Assembly (NCBI GenBank): GCA_003427395.1
Contig: BFEA01000826.1
Location: 210,650-231,102 of the forward strand
Source of the DNA: Chara braunii
Lineage: Eukaryota; Streptophyta; Charophyceae; Charales; Characeae
Reading direction: 5' to 3'
Length of the DNA stretch: 20,453 bases
Shown: piece after piece, positions 1 through 8,109 of the stretch
Layout of the letters: every line of letters begins with the position of its first letter
Numbering within the stretch: position 1 is the stretch's first letter
Position numbers and translations under genes: made by a program
The notes under the pieces: generated by a model
The model's database searches: none
What the model saw: the letters and a program-made list of their open reading frames with translations, nothing else
What the model was told of the DNA's origin: nothing

Positions 1-59
<59 letters not shown>
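1..59. repeat. (GA)n dinucleotide microsatellite at the window edge
   Basis: Uninterrupted AG/GA dinucleotides fill the first 58-59 bases, so the true length may extend beyond the window. Confidence 0.97.
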
Positions 60-63
<4 letters not shown>

Positions 64-439
64 GGGCCAATGTGGGTTTGTACCACGTCCGCTATCTGAC
101 CCTATTCATACTGAATTCCCAACCAATGCACTGTGCGGACGGCTCACGGCCAGAACCAATTGCTGCTGTGTTTGCGCCTGAAAAGGATGAATTTGTCAGC
201 AATGATAACCAGGTTCGTGCTTCCTGAGTATGACAAAATATAGAACTTACCAGAGGGCCTTCCTTGTCAGAAGCAGAGTTACGACTGTAATTGCACTTTG
301 GGACTCGCCTGGCCTAAGTCATACCCACAGTGGTATTATTACGGCATTATTTGTGGTAGCGGGGGCAAGCGTACGCGCGGCCCCCAATAATTAAAAAAAA
401 TAATATAAAAAAAAAATCCCCATCTCCCACACCAAGGGC
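60..439. other. Non-coding stretch, no gene seen
   Basis: No ORF with coding character, RNA gene or known repeat is visible. An A/T-rich low-complexity run lies at about 390-417. ORFs crossing it on the minus strand are short, start in low complexity and are probably chance. Confidence 0.6.
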
Positions 440-935
440 CTGGCTCGGCAGGAGCAAAAGACGAAAAATATGGCGCTGCATCTTCCCATCTCCTGGGGCA
501 AGATTCGTTCTCATTTTGCGCGTTTGGTGAGTAGTGGAGCGAGGCCCAAGAGATCTGAAATAAGCGCAACAAAAAAAAAAAACCAACAACTATAGGGCAG
601 CGGCGGGGCGGTCAACCTCGCTCCCCAGGCGCAAAAGAACAGAAATATGGCGGTGCATCTTCACATCTCCTAGGGAAAGATTCATTCTCATCTTGCACAT
701 TTGGTGAGCAGTGGAGCGAGGCCCCAAGAGATCTGAAATAAGCGCAACAAAAAAAAAAAACCAACAACTATAGGGCAGCGGCGGGGCGGTCAACCTCGCT
801 CCCCAGGCGCAAAAGAACAGAAATATGGCGGTGCATCTTCACATCTCCTAGGGAAAGATTCATTCTCATCTTGCACATTTGGTGAGCAGTGGAGCGAGGC
901 CCCAAGAGATCTGAAATAAGAGACCTGGCTGCACT
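440..935. repeat. 178-bp tandem repeat array (two identical copies plus diverged edge)
   Basis: Copies at 551-728 and 729-906 appear identical base for base, including a 12-A run. A further start of the unit (AGATCTGAAATAAG) at 907 is cut off after 14 bases. A diverged partial unit precedes them at about 440-550. Its last 80 bases match clearly, but its 5' part differs. The identity of the two full copies suggests a recent duplication, or an assembly duplication. Confidence 0.93.
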
Positions 936-954
936 ACTCTCCACATGCACAACA

Positions 955-1042
955 GACAAAACTCACGGCGGTGTATCTTTCCATATTTTAGCGGAAGATT
1001 CACTCTCGTTTTGCACATTTCGAGAGTAGTGCAGCGAGGCCG
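955..1042 (+). repeat. Diverged member of an ~85-bp dispersed motif family
   Basis: This follows the same order of short blocks seen inside the 178-bp unit: GGCGGTGTATCTTTCC-like start, GGAAGATTCA, TTTTGCACATTT, then AGTAGTG-AGCGAGGC. Relatives occur at 1600-1738 in the same orientation and 1772-1862 inverted. Function unknown. Confidence 0.7.
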
Positions 1043-1141
1043 CACCTGTCCGCCTGCACAAGTAACATACACACAATACAACCCCCCCCCAAAAAAAACC
1101 CGACCATCTATCTTCCGGGCCTCGCAACAAAAAAAGCTCGC

Positions 1142-1213
1142 AAAGGATTCAGTCAGTCCGCCTCCGTCGATCTCCCAAAAGGATTCGGTCAGTCCGCCTC
1201 CATCGATCTCCCA
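1142..1213. repeat. 36-bp tandem repeat, two copies
   Basis: Two copies of a 36-bp unit start with AAAGGATTC at 1142 and 1178 and end TCGATCTCCCA. They differ at about two positions. From 1214 to about 1517 I see no gene and no recognisable element. Confidence 0.9.
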
Positions 1214-1517
1214 ATGTAACGAACGGTCGTGAACGGTTGACGTCCTATACCCACTTTACACCTATTTTTTAGGCCTAGTTGTGCACGACTCTGCACGACA
1301 ACACATCCGACAACAGCCGTCGATGACCCACATTGTGAATGCAGCTGGACAGACGTGGCCGCCTCGGTGCACTCGTCCCCACCTGGCCCTAAAGCTAGGT
1401 TCTATACGTAGCCACCGGGCAAAACGCATCCATCTATACGCAGCCATTCCTGGCTGCGAATAGTCGTAGCCCGACCCTATGTCTACTATCCTACCTCACA
1501 TTGTCAAACACGTGCAC

Positions 1518-1569
1518 GAGCGCTGTGACACAAGTCCTAAAACACGCATGAGCGCTGTGACACAAGTCC
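1518..1569. repeat. 32-bp spaced direct repeat in a GTGCACG-rich stretch
   Basis: GAGCGCTGTGACACAAGTCC occurs at 1518-1537 and again at 1550-1569. Alternating CG/CA/GT-rich sequence follows at about 1573-1600. Confidence 0.85.
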
Positions 1570-1599
1570 AAACATGTGCACGCGCACGCGCATGAGCGC

Positions 1600-1738
1600 G
1601 GGCTGTGTATCTATCCATGTTCTTGCGGCAGGTTCATTCACGTTTTGCACATTTCGAGAGTAGTGGAGGTGTATCTATCCATGTTCTTGCGCCAGGTTCA
1701 TTCTCGTTTTGCGCATTTCGAGAGTAGTGGAGCGATGA
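1600..1738 (+). repeat. Tandem pair of the ~85-bp dispersed motif (about 68-bp period)
   Basis: Two adjacent copies each run from GTGTATCTATCCATG through a TTCATTC block and CATTTCGAGAGTAGTGGA. They differ by a few single bases. They are shortened members of the family at 955-1042 and of the 3' half of the 178-bp unit. Confidence 0.85.
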
Positions 1739-1771
1739 CCATAGCCTCCGGCTCTCAGGCTTGTTTCCTGT

Positions 1772-1862
1772 CACAGGTCGGGCCTCGCTGCACTAGTCAC
1801 CAAATGTGCAAGATGGAGAATGTACTTCCGGCTGGAACGTGGAAAGATACACCCGCCATAGC
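1772..1862 (-). repeat. Inverted member of the ~85-bp dispersed motif family
   Basis: Read on the minus strand it gives GGCGGGTGTATCTTTCC, then CGGAAGTACATTCTC, CTTGCACATTTGGTGA and AGCGAGGC, the same block order as the plus-strand members. With the 1600-1738 pair it forms an imperfect inverted arrangement. From 1863 to 2061 no gene is seen. Confidence 0.75.
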
Positions 1863-2061
1863 TTTTGTCTTTCTCAGAATTGTTGAGTGGTGTGGCGGGG
1901 CCAGTTTGCAGGATGCTCTGCATGCGCTCATGCAGAACAATATAGTTGTGGTGATTATAGACAAGGACTAGCACCGCCTCGGGTGTTGTTTTAAAAAAAA
2001 AAGGGAAAAAAGACAGGATAAAGAGACCTTGCATGCCACAAGAATAATGATCCGCCAACCC

Positions 2062-2134
2062 AAGAGCACAGCTCAGTGGGTACATCCATGAACTGTTGAA
2101 GTACAGACCTGTGTTCGAATCCAGATGATGGGAC
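2062..2134 (+). other. Degenerate tRNA-like sequence (possible SINE head)
   Basis: A-box-like AGCTCAGTGGGTA lies at 2070-2082 and a B-box-like GTTCGAATCC at 2113-2122. Their 43-nt spacing is what a tRNA gene has. The segment where an anticodon loop should be reads CTGTTGA. The acceptor ends do not pair and the T stem pairs badly, so this is not a working tRNA. It is best explained as a tRNA pseudogene or the promoter head of a tRNA-derived SINE. No clear tail or target duplication was found. Confidence 0.4.
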
Positions 2135-2204
2135 TTTATGAGTAAAACCAACTACTAATGAATTGCCTGGGGCCGGTCAGCTCGATGACGATATCTCAAG
2201 GTTG

Positions 2205-2280
2205 TTGAGAACTACCTCCCCATTTCCTTGTCCTTTTTCTTCTTCTACCATCAATCTACCATGGATGCTTTATCTTGCTC
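2205..2280. repeat. 76-bp direct repeat, copy 1 (copy 2 at 2402-2477)
   Basis: The stretch from TTGAGAACTACC to TATCTTGCTC recurs 197 bases downstream with one mismatch (TTCTTC against TTCTCC). Between the copies lie a CT/TC-rich stretch, a short CA run and a G10 tract (about 2320-2400), so the intervening simple sequence may have expanded inside a duplication. Confidence 0.93.
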
Positions 2281-2401
2281 AGGGGGGGGCCAGAGTTCGT
2301 AGTGTGGCCCTGACTTCTCGCTTTCTCTCTCTCTCGCACTCGCTTTCTTTCTCTCTCTCTCTCACACACGCACACATCCAACCTGTGTGGGGGGGGGGGT
2401 C

Positions 2402-2477
2402 TTGAGAACTACCTCCCCATTTCCTTGTCCTTTTTCTTCTCCTACCATCAATCTACCATGGATGCTTTATCTTGCTC
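2402..2477. repeat. 76-bp direct repeat, copy 2
   Basis: This is the second copy of the repeat at 2205-2280 and begins immediately after the G10 tract. Confidence 0.93.
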
Positions 2478-2667
2478 CCAGAGTTTTGAAAACCACCTTC
2501 CAATTTATCCTTCTCCTTTTCCTTCTTCGTTTCCCTCTGATCCTCTTCCTTTTCTTTGAAGTTACGGGCGGGCGCTGTCTTCATAAATCTGACCGAATAT
2601 TTGCACCGCGTTTTCTACTGAATATAACACAGACACGTGGCCAGGTTCGTTCCAAAATAGCAGTCAA

Positions 2668-2690
2668 CAGAGTTCGTAGTGTGGCCCTGA
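2668..2690. repeat. 23-bp exact repeat of 2291-2313
   Basis: CAGAGTTCGTAGTGTGGCCC followed by TGA occurs at 2291-2313 and 2668-2690. The earlier copy lies between the two 76-bp repeats, so parts of this 500-bp region have been copied piecemeal. Confidence 0.85.
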
Positions 2691-2960
2691 ATTCACACAC
2701 ATGGACCGACGGCGCAGGTTCCGAATATAACGCACCCTCCTGCCAAACGGAAAAAATAAAAAACAATGAACTGGGACTCCAACAGAATAGGGAATCGTTC
2801 CGAAACGGGAAAGGAAAAAAGAAAATTGAACTGGGATTTCAAAAGACTGGAAACAAAAAAATGGAAAATGGAAAAAAAAAATTTGAAATGGGCTTTGTTG
2901 CTCTTCCAAAGTTCAGGCTGCACTGTTTTGCTATTCCAAGGTTCAGGCTGCTCGAAACTC
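2691..2960. repeat. A/G-rich non-coding stretch with a 30-bp-period duplication
   Basis: 2755-2890 is very A/G-rich, with runs of A. At 2895-2920 and 2925-2950 the block TTGCT-TTCCAA-GTTCAGGCTGC appears twice with a period of 30. ORFs read through here are low-complexity and end in unrelated repeats, so I do not call a gene. Confidence 0.6.
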
Positions 2961-3129
2961 ATTTGTTGCCAATTCAGCTTTTGGCCTCCCCTGAGTGCAG
3001 GGCGTGTTTTTTTTGGGAGATATGTAGGGAATCTGAAAGGGAAATGGATATCAACTTTCAAGCTATTCCACATACACCCCGTGACGGTTTTGTGCAGTTA
3101 GGTGGAGCGGCAGTGGTCGGAGCGTTCGC
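2961..3129. repeat. ~169-bp unit flanking the retroelement, left copy
   Basis: It runs from ATTTGTTGCCAATT to GGAGCGTTCGC. A clearly homologous but diverged copy lies on the far side of the retroelement (14631-14792). Both contain GCAGGGCGTGTTTTT, a GGGAATCTGAAA block and GGTGGAGCGGCAGTGGTCGG. The two copies differ more than the two LTRs do, so the unit was probably already tandem before insertion. Confidence 0.85.
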
Positions 3130-3143
3130 ATTTGTGACGCGCA
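3129..3143. repeat. 15-bp direct repeat bordering the left LTR (outer copy)
   Basis: CATTTGTGACGCGCA lies directly outside the left long repeat. CATGTGTGACGCGCA at 5465-5479 lies directly inside it (14 of 15 identical). They look like a target-site duplication of the left copy alone. Confidence 0.75.
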
Positions 3144-5464
3144 ACCTCACGCCCTGTGCTGTCTTCCATTCGGAGTGCTAAGGGTGTGGAAAGAAGGCCC
3201 AAGAAAACAGCAAGATGGGGTGTCCCAAGGATTTTTGGAAAATTGAGTCTGGGGACACAGACAGAACTGAAATCCCCCGTGTTGGCCCGATGAAGTAAGT
3301 CGGTTGCTTTCGCGCATCGCAGAATGCGCGCTCGAGCACGGCGTGAAAAGAGAAAAATCCAGAGTCAATCCAAAAAGTATTGTCGAACTTCCCACCGCGC
3401 TATGGATCTTCGTTTAGAGCGGACGGGCTTCGGTACACTCCACGTGTCCCATTTCCGTATCAAGTCCCGACGTCGCTCGTTGGCCAGTTCCGAGTCCGAC
3501 GTGGAGGGTCTCAGCCGCGTGGCTCTTTCCTTGTGCTCGTCTTCACTCTGTATTCAGTAGTGGAAGCCCTTTGATTCGTAGCGATCGAAATGCTGGCACT
3601 CAGTGCACAGGGTTCGAGGCCAATGGGGCGCCACTGCCGTCCACGGAATGATGATCAGCTCGTTAAATGGCAATAGTACTTAGTAAGGCGGGTAGTGCGT
3701 ATCGACAATGACAAAGCCCGCGTCCACGAATCCAGAACAACGATTTTCGGGAGGGAAGTAGTATCGTCCGCCGATCCGTGCAACAACTTCTCGTACGTCC
3801 CACTCGCAAACACGTGTCCTTTCCTCATTGTAAGGGAAGGGGCGCGTTGGCGAGGGAGATACAGGAGGCTGGCGCCCGATCGAGGTACGCCTGTTAGTCC
3901 ACATGTCAATCAATCGGAATGAGTTTGGAGAAACCCTAGGACGTCATCAAAAAGCACAATCGTCAAAACTAACTAACATTTTCCTTCCTTTCGACACGAG
4001 TGAAGCATCTTACAGAGTCCGTACAACCATGCAATAATCGGGGTGGAGTTTCGAGGGATCAAACCACGACTCAGGTTCAGCAGACCAGATCGACAAAAAT
4101 CCGAGGCGCCTGGCTTTTTCGAGGTTGCCCCATAGACTGGCTGCAGATGTCGTGCAGTATAAGGCAGATGGCATGCGCAGTGTATTCAAAGACAGATCTA
4201 AACACTCTTCCATTCTCGAGTAAAATCCCATCGAGTTTTGGGTCTAATCAACACAAAAACTCACATACAAGCATTCCTATGCATATATCCACTGTGGAAG
4301 GTGCGAAATTGACAATGGTGCACAAATCAGAAATAAATCGGGGGATTGTACACACGCATCCACCGTTCACAAGACAAGATGATTGAGTTCTTTTGCATCC
4401 GGGGATTACCAAGGAAACTAATGGAAGAGTTCCGGAAGAAGTTCTTCTTCGCTGGAGATCACAAGGGTTTACTTCGGTTCACAGGAGAGACAGAGCATCT
4501 TCATGTTGCGCGACGAATCTGATTGGCTGAACATTGAGTTCCTAAGGATCAACATGGCTTCCCTTGAGCACCTCTCGCTGAATCTTCTCCTCTTACACCT
4601 CGATTTCCCCTCTGTCTTCTCCCCCGCCTGTCTTCTTTTTCGCAACGATAAATTCCGCAAGCGCGCCCGCAAATCTCTCTTATGTTTTCCACTCGCAAGC
4701 CAGCATCCGGGAAGCAGTGGCTAGGTGATGCGTTTGGTGCGAGTCGAAAAGTCCTGACAGACTGACTGTAGGCTGGCCGGTTTCGCGCTTGATCGCCATG
4801 ACGGACTGTGGGATCCGGGCGAGCCGTGTCGAGCTTGCGTCAGCGGGGTGACGATCGCAGCGGCGAAAGTTAGCACGCGGCGGCCGGGATCGTCGGTGCA
4901 GGTATGAGGATCGGTAGTTGGAGTTGAGTGGATGATTGGCCCAGGGCCATATTGGAATTTCACGGCGAATGCGCCTTCATGGTTGCGGATCATTTTTTTT
5001 TGTGTGAGTTCATGGCTGTGAAGCCGAACCTTCTCTTGTCGGATTCCTGTGTCTCGTGTCTCGACACTTCTCACCCATCCCTTCTCTTTCCCTCTCTGCT
5101 CTTTATGACGCTGTGTTATGATGCCTATCCGTATTCTCACAAAATTCCTAGAGTTTTCTTCGACGTGACCGAGAACATTCATGCAAAGAAAAAGACACGT
5201 GGGGTTCCGCTTATTCTGGAATTCCTAACTGTTGAGCCCGATTCCCAGTGCGCTCGCTAAGGCGCGCGTAATTTTCCATGCATTTCCAGAATTACAAAAA
5301 AACAGAATTCCAAGAATCAGTAGAACCTCCGAAAAATAGGGGCCTAAATAGGGCACCTGAAATCAAGAAAAGCGACGGGGGCTTTGTTGGGCCAGTATGA
5401 TGCAAAGGAAACAATTGAGCCAAGGGGTATGAAAGATAGCACGGGGTCGGGAAGTGGTTGGTCA
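3144..5464 (-). repeat. Left LTR (3' LTR in element orientation), 2.3 kb
   Basis: 3144-4494 and 5125-5464 align in direct orientation to the right LTR. 4495-5121 aligns only in reverse complement. In element orientation it starts TGACCAACCACTTCC (right edge, 5464). The other edge reads CGTGAGGT rather than the usual ...CA. No conserved protein is encoded: its ORFs are interrupted or out of step with the other copy. It lacks about 305 bp found in the right LTR. Confidence 0.88.
4495..5121. other. LTR segment inverted relative to the other LTR
   Basis: Sequence from just after GAGAGACAGA to TGTGTTATGA matches the reverse complement of 13342-13965 with modest divergence, while both flanks align directly. 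Which orientation is ancestral cannot be told from two copies. Confidence 0.92.
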
Positions 5465-5479
5465 CATGTGTGACGCGCA
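5465..5479. repeat. 15-bp direct repeat bordering the left LTR (inner copy)
   Basis: CATGTGTGACGCGCA is the partner of 3129-3143. A polypurine tract on the minus strand would be expected here for a normal 3' LTR junction; none is present. Confidence 0.75.
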
Positions 5480-5538
5480 GGGGGTTCCAAAACTATGTGA
5501 TCTCCTGATTGCCTGAAAAACCTTGAACAAAGGAAGTG

Positions 5539-5599
5539 GGAGGAGACGAAGAAGCAGGAAGAAGTAGGAGGAGACGAAGAAGCAGGAAGAAGTAGGAGG
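5539..5599. repeat. 28-bp purine-rich tandem repeat, just over two copies
   Basis: GGAGGAGACGAAGAAGCAGG begins at 5539 and again at 5567, with a third truncated start near 5595. The purine strand is the plus strand, which is the wrong strand to serve as this element's polypurine tract. Confidence 0.9.
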
Positions 5600-6460
5600 C
5601 TTAGATCAGCAAAATCGATGTCAGCAAAGAAAACTGAGTCGGGGCATGAGCTTACGACAACATCCGTGGCAAGACCTTCATGATGCATGCCGGCTCATGC
5701 CAACTCGGATCCCATCCTCTGTAGTCCTGTCATATGCAACCCCCTGCCCTTCAAACTTCGGAGATCGTCCAGGTGGCATCATCATGGTCCATCAGGTCTC
5801 TGTGTGCTATGCACTCCCAGTCCAGCGCAATCCGTCGAATAAGAGCATGTGTTGACGGCATCATCAATGGCGTGATCTTCGCAAAACTACTGATTCGTGT
5901 TGCTCGGGGGCCACGTGTCGATTTCTCCAGTCGATCGCCACACTCAGAAGGGTGGGATGCGCCGCCGTCGCGACACGTGGCGGGTATTAGCGCCGCGTGG
6001 GAATGGGAAAGTAGACATTGTACATGGAGGGGTGTTGATGGGGAGGGTTGAAGGGAAGTGGGGGTAAGTAGCGGTTCATCCCTTCCTCTGTCACTGGAAG
6101 CTCCTCGTAGCGGATGATCCGGTGAAAGCGGGAAATCGATGGCCGCTGTGAGGGAGGGAGGTGAGGTAATCAGGGTAGAAAGTGGAGAAAGTGCGGAAGA
6201 GCGCCGCGCGAAATAGCTCGTGATGGCGGCATGCGGGGATGGTTCCTGTGATTACGCAGTAGACTTCTACTGCATTGCTCTGCTCCCAAGCCGCACTAAA
6301 CAAAAGGACATGCAAACAGAAGACGGGAGTTGCGCGTTGAAGGGAAGGATGGGGATGCACGGTGACGACGAGGCGGGTGGAGTAGAAGTGGTGGAAGGTA
6401 TTGGGCGGGAAGGGGTTGCGAGTGAAGGTGACGGGGGTAGAGATCTAATAGAGGGTGAGG
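5600..6460 (-). other. 3' internal region, possible remnant of the third frame's tail
   Basis: No intact gene is seen. On the minus strand at about 5885-5690 an interrupted frame contains FCEDHAIDD, then NTCSYSTDC, then STQRPDGP, two stops, and CHLDDL. This spacing of cysteines could be a decayed metal-binding tail of the upstream third frame, but the link is only positional. Between about 6050 and 6460 the minus strand is Pro/Ser-rich in several frames. Confidence 0.3.
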
Positions 6461-6464
6461 TAAT

Positions 6465-8003
6465 CAGGGGGACGGCGGGATAATGACCGGGGACGAAGGT
6501 CGACCCCCCGCATCGGTACGTGGACGAACTGGGGGACGGGCTGAGGTGGAGGGGGAGGGGGATCGGCTTCGTCTCCATCGTGATGCGTTCGGAGTCGTGG
6601 TTGCTAGGTTGCCATCTTCGGGCTTGTAGGGCTCTGGATCCGGGTCGGGTCGTCGTTGATGCGCAGGTTCGCCTCGCTGGCGAACTCCAGCTGGCTTTTC
6701 CCGGCGGCGATCTCTTCCCTCTTACGTGCCGCCTCGGGATCTTCCGCCTCTGGGCCTGTGCACGCCGCTTTTTCCGGCAAGGCTTCCCACTCCGATCCGG
6801 CTTCCTCCTCTTCGTCGTCGTCTTCTTCTTCTTCTTCTTCTTCTTCCTCTTCACTCTGCTCTCCTTCGCTGTGCTCACTATAACTCCCTTCCTCCGACGT
6901 CTCTTCTTGGGCGCCGCCCTCTTCTTCTCCTTCTACCGCCTCCTCGGACATATCTTGCTTCGGATAGAAGGTAAGATTGATGATTCCGGACGGCTTCAAG
7001 TACTCCTGCCGCGACGGCAGGGTGCTTTCACGCCCCGGTTCCTCCAAGCACGCAGTCCCCTGTAGATACGGAGCCAATGTCCGTGTAAGGACGTGCGGAG
7101 CCGGACTCTCGTCACTTTGCAAAACAATATCGAGAGGGAGGTCGTCGACCAGTTGCGCGAGCGGGACGACGAGTTCCTGGACAATTAGCAGGCGATGGTC
7201 TGGCCACACCGATCCGAAAAGAAAACCGAGAAGATTGCCCTCAAGGTCGGTTCTCCAAGCCTGGACAATCAGCAGCTCCAGGTACTCAATCTACCCGCGA
7301 TGCTCGTCAGTCCATGTCCACGTCACCTCCACTCGGGCCAAGGACACAGACAGATCGACAAAAGTCTCACGCCACGCCCGCCAATGACTGGGATCGAGGA
7401 GTGGGACGGCAAGGGGCTCGAGCAAGAAGGAAAGATGAGGATGAAGATCGGATTGCTAGAAGGTGGGGAAAAAAGAGGGAAGGCCGAAGGTGGAGAGAGG
7501 AGCGAGAGGAGCGGTGCGGATGATTGGGGGCGTTGGAAGGGGATGAGTGTGGGGAGCACAACTGCCGGCTGGCGCGTAGAGGTGCGGATCTCGTCGAAGT
7601 CAGTCCCGTACGTTGGGATGAGGTTGCACCCGGGGCGCGCAAGACCGTGATGCCACTCAGTCGATAACTGCTGCGTCCACTCCCGTAATGAGGTAAGGAT
7701 CGCGGTATGCCGAAGCGGGCTGACCGCGCTGATATCGCCGCTGAAGGCAGCGACCGTGGTGACGTGGCTCGTTCCTGGAGCTGCCTGCCGATGAAAGGCC
7801 ACCACCTCTGCCAATACTACTGCCTGCGGACTTCCTGCAAATCGGAACGCAGCGGTGGCACACACACCCTCGGTGCAGAAGAACTGTGCCAGTCGTCGAA
7901 GATCAGGACTGAGCTGCAGATGACGAACTTGTCGGATCTCCGAGATGTAGCCACGTGGCAGCAACAGATGATTGCCAAGAGCTTGCTCCGTGATGAAACT
8001 CAT
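6465..8003 (-). pseudogene. Third element frame (post-integrase, acidic), unrecognised, broken
   Basis: The first ATG is at 8003 (MSFITEQALG), about 100 bp beyond the integrase C-terminus. The frame runs through a roughly 190-residue part of mixed composition and enters a Pro/Ser-rich part. It then changes frame near 7390 to WRAWRETFVDLSVSLARVEV and WTWTDEHRG, hits TAG at 7293-7291, and resumes in frame with IEYLELLIVQAW and VWPDHRLLIVQELVVPLAQL. A strongly acidic Glu/Ser/Asp tract follows (6948-6781), then EDPEAARKREEIAAGK. A further shift near 6640 leads to a Ser/Arg/Pro-rich basic tail ending near 6465. No signal peptide or clear membrane span is seen, so there is nothing to support an envelope protein. 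The acidic tract followed by a basic tail could suit a nucleic-acid or chaperone-like role, but that is guesswork. I do not recognise the family. Its decay parallels that of pol, supporting membership of the element. Confidence 0.6.
6803..6860 (-). repeat. (CTT/TCC)n trinucleotide tract encoding the acidic run
   Basis: Repeated TTC/CTC triplets on the plus strand give consecutive GAA/GAG (Glu) and GAC/GAT (Asp) codons on the minus strand. Length change here would keep the reading frame. Confidence 0.85.
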
Positions 8004-8109
8004 GGCAAGGACGGGGAAGAAGATGAGAGATGGGAACAAGAGGGAGAGAACGAGGTGGGAGCTAGATCGTCGTCGTACTCGTTTTCAGCAGACGAGGGAG
8101 ACGGAGGGA

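Noticed and set aside
2387-3181. Longest plus-strand ORF of the left region, 264 codons
   Set aside because: It starts at a GTG in a G run, is low-complexity, crosses the 76-bp repeat, an A-rich tract and the ~169-bp unit, and ends inside the LTR. No conserved motif.
6520-7065. Plus-strand ORFs with poly-Phe and poly-Ser runs (also 6656-6974)
   Set aside because: They are mirror readings of the CTT-rich tract that encodes the acidic run on the minus strand.
6465-8003. Envelope glycoprotein at the post-pol position
   Set aside because: No signal peptide, no transmembrane segment and a dominant acidic run argue against an envelope protein.
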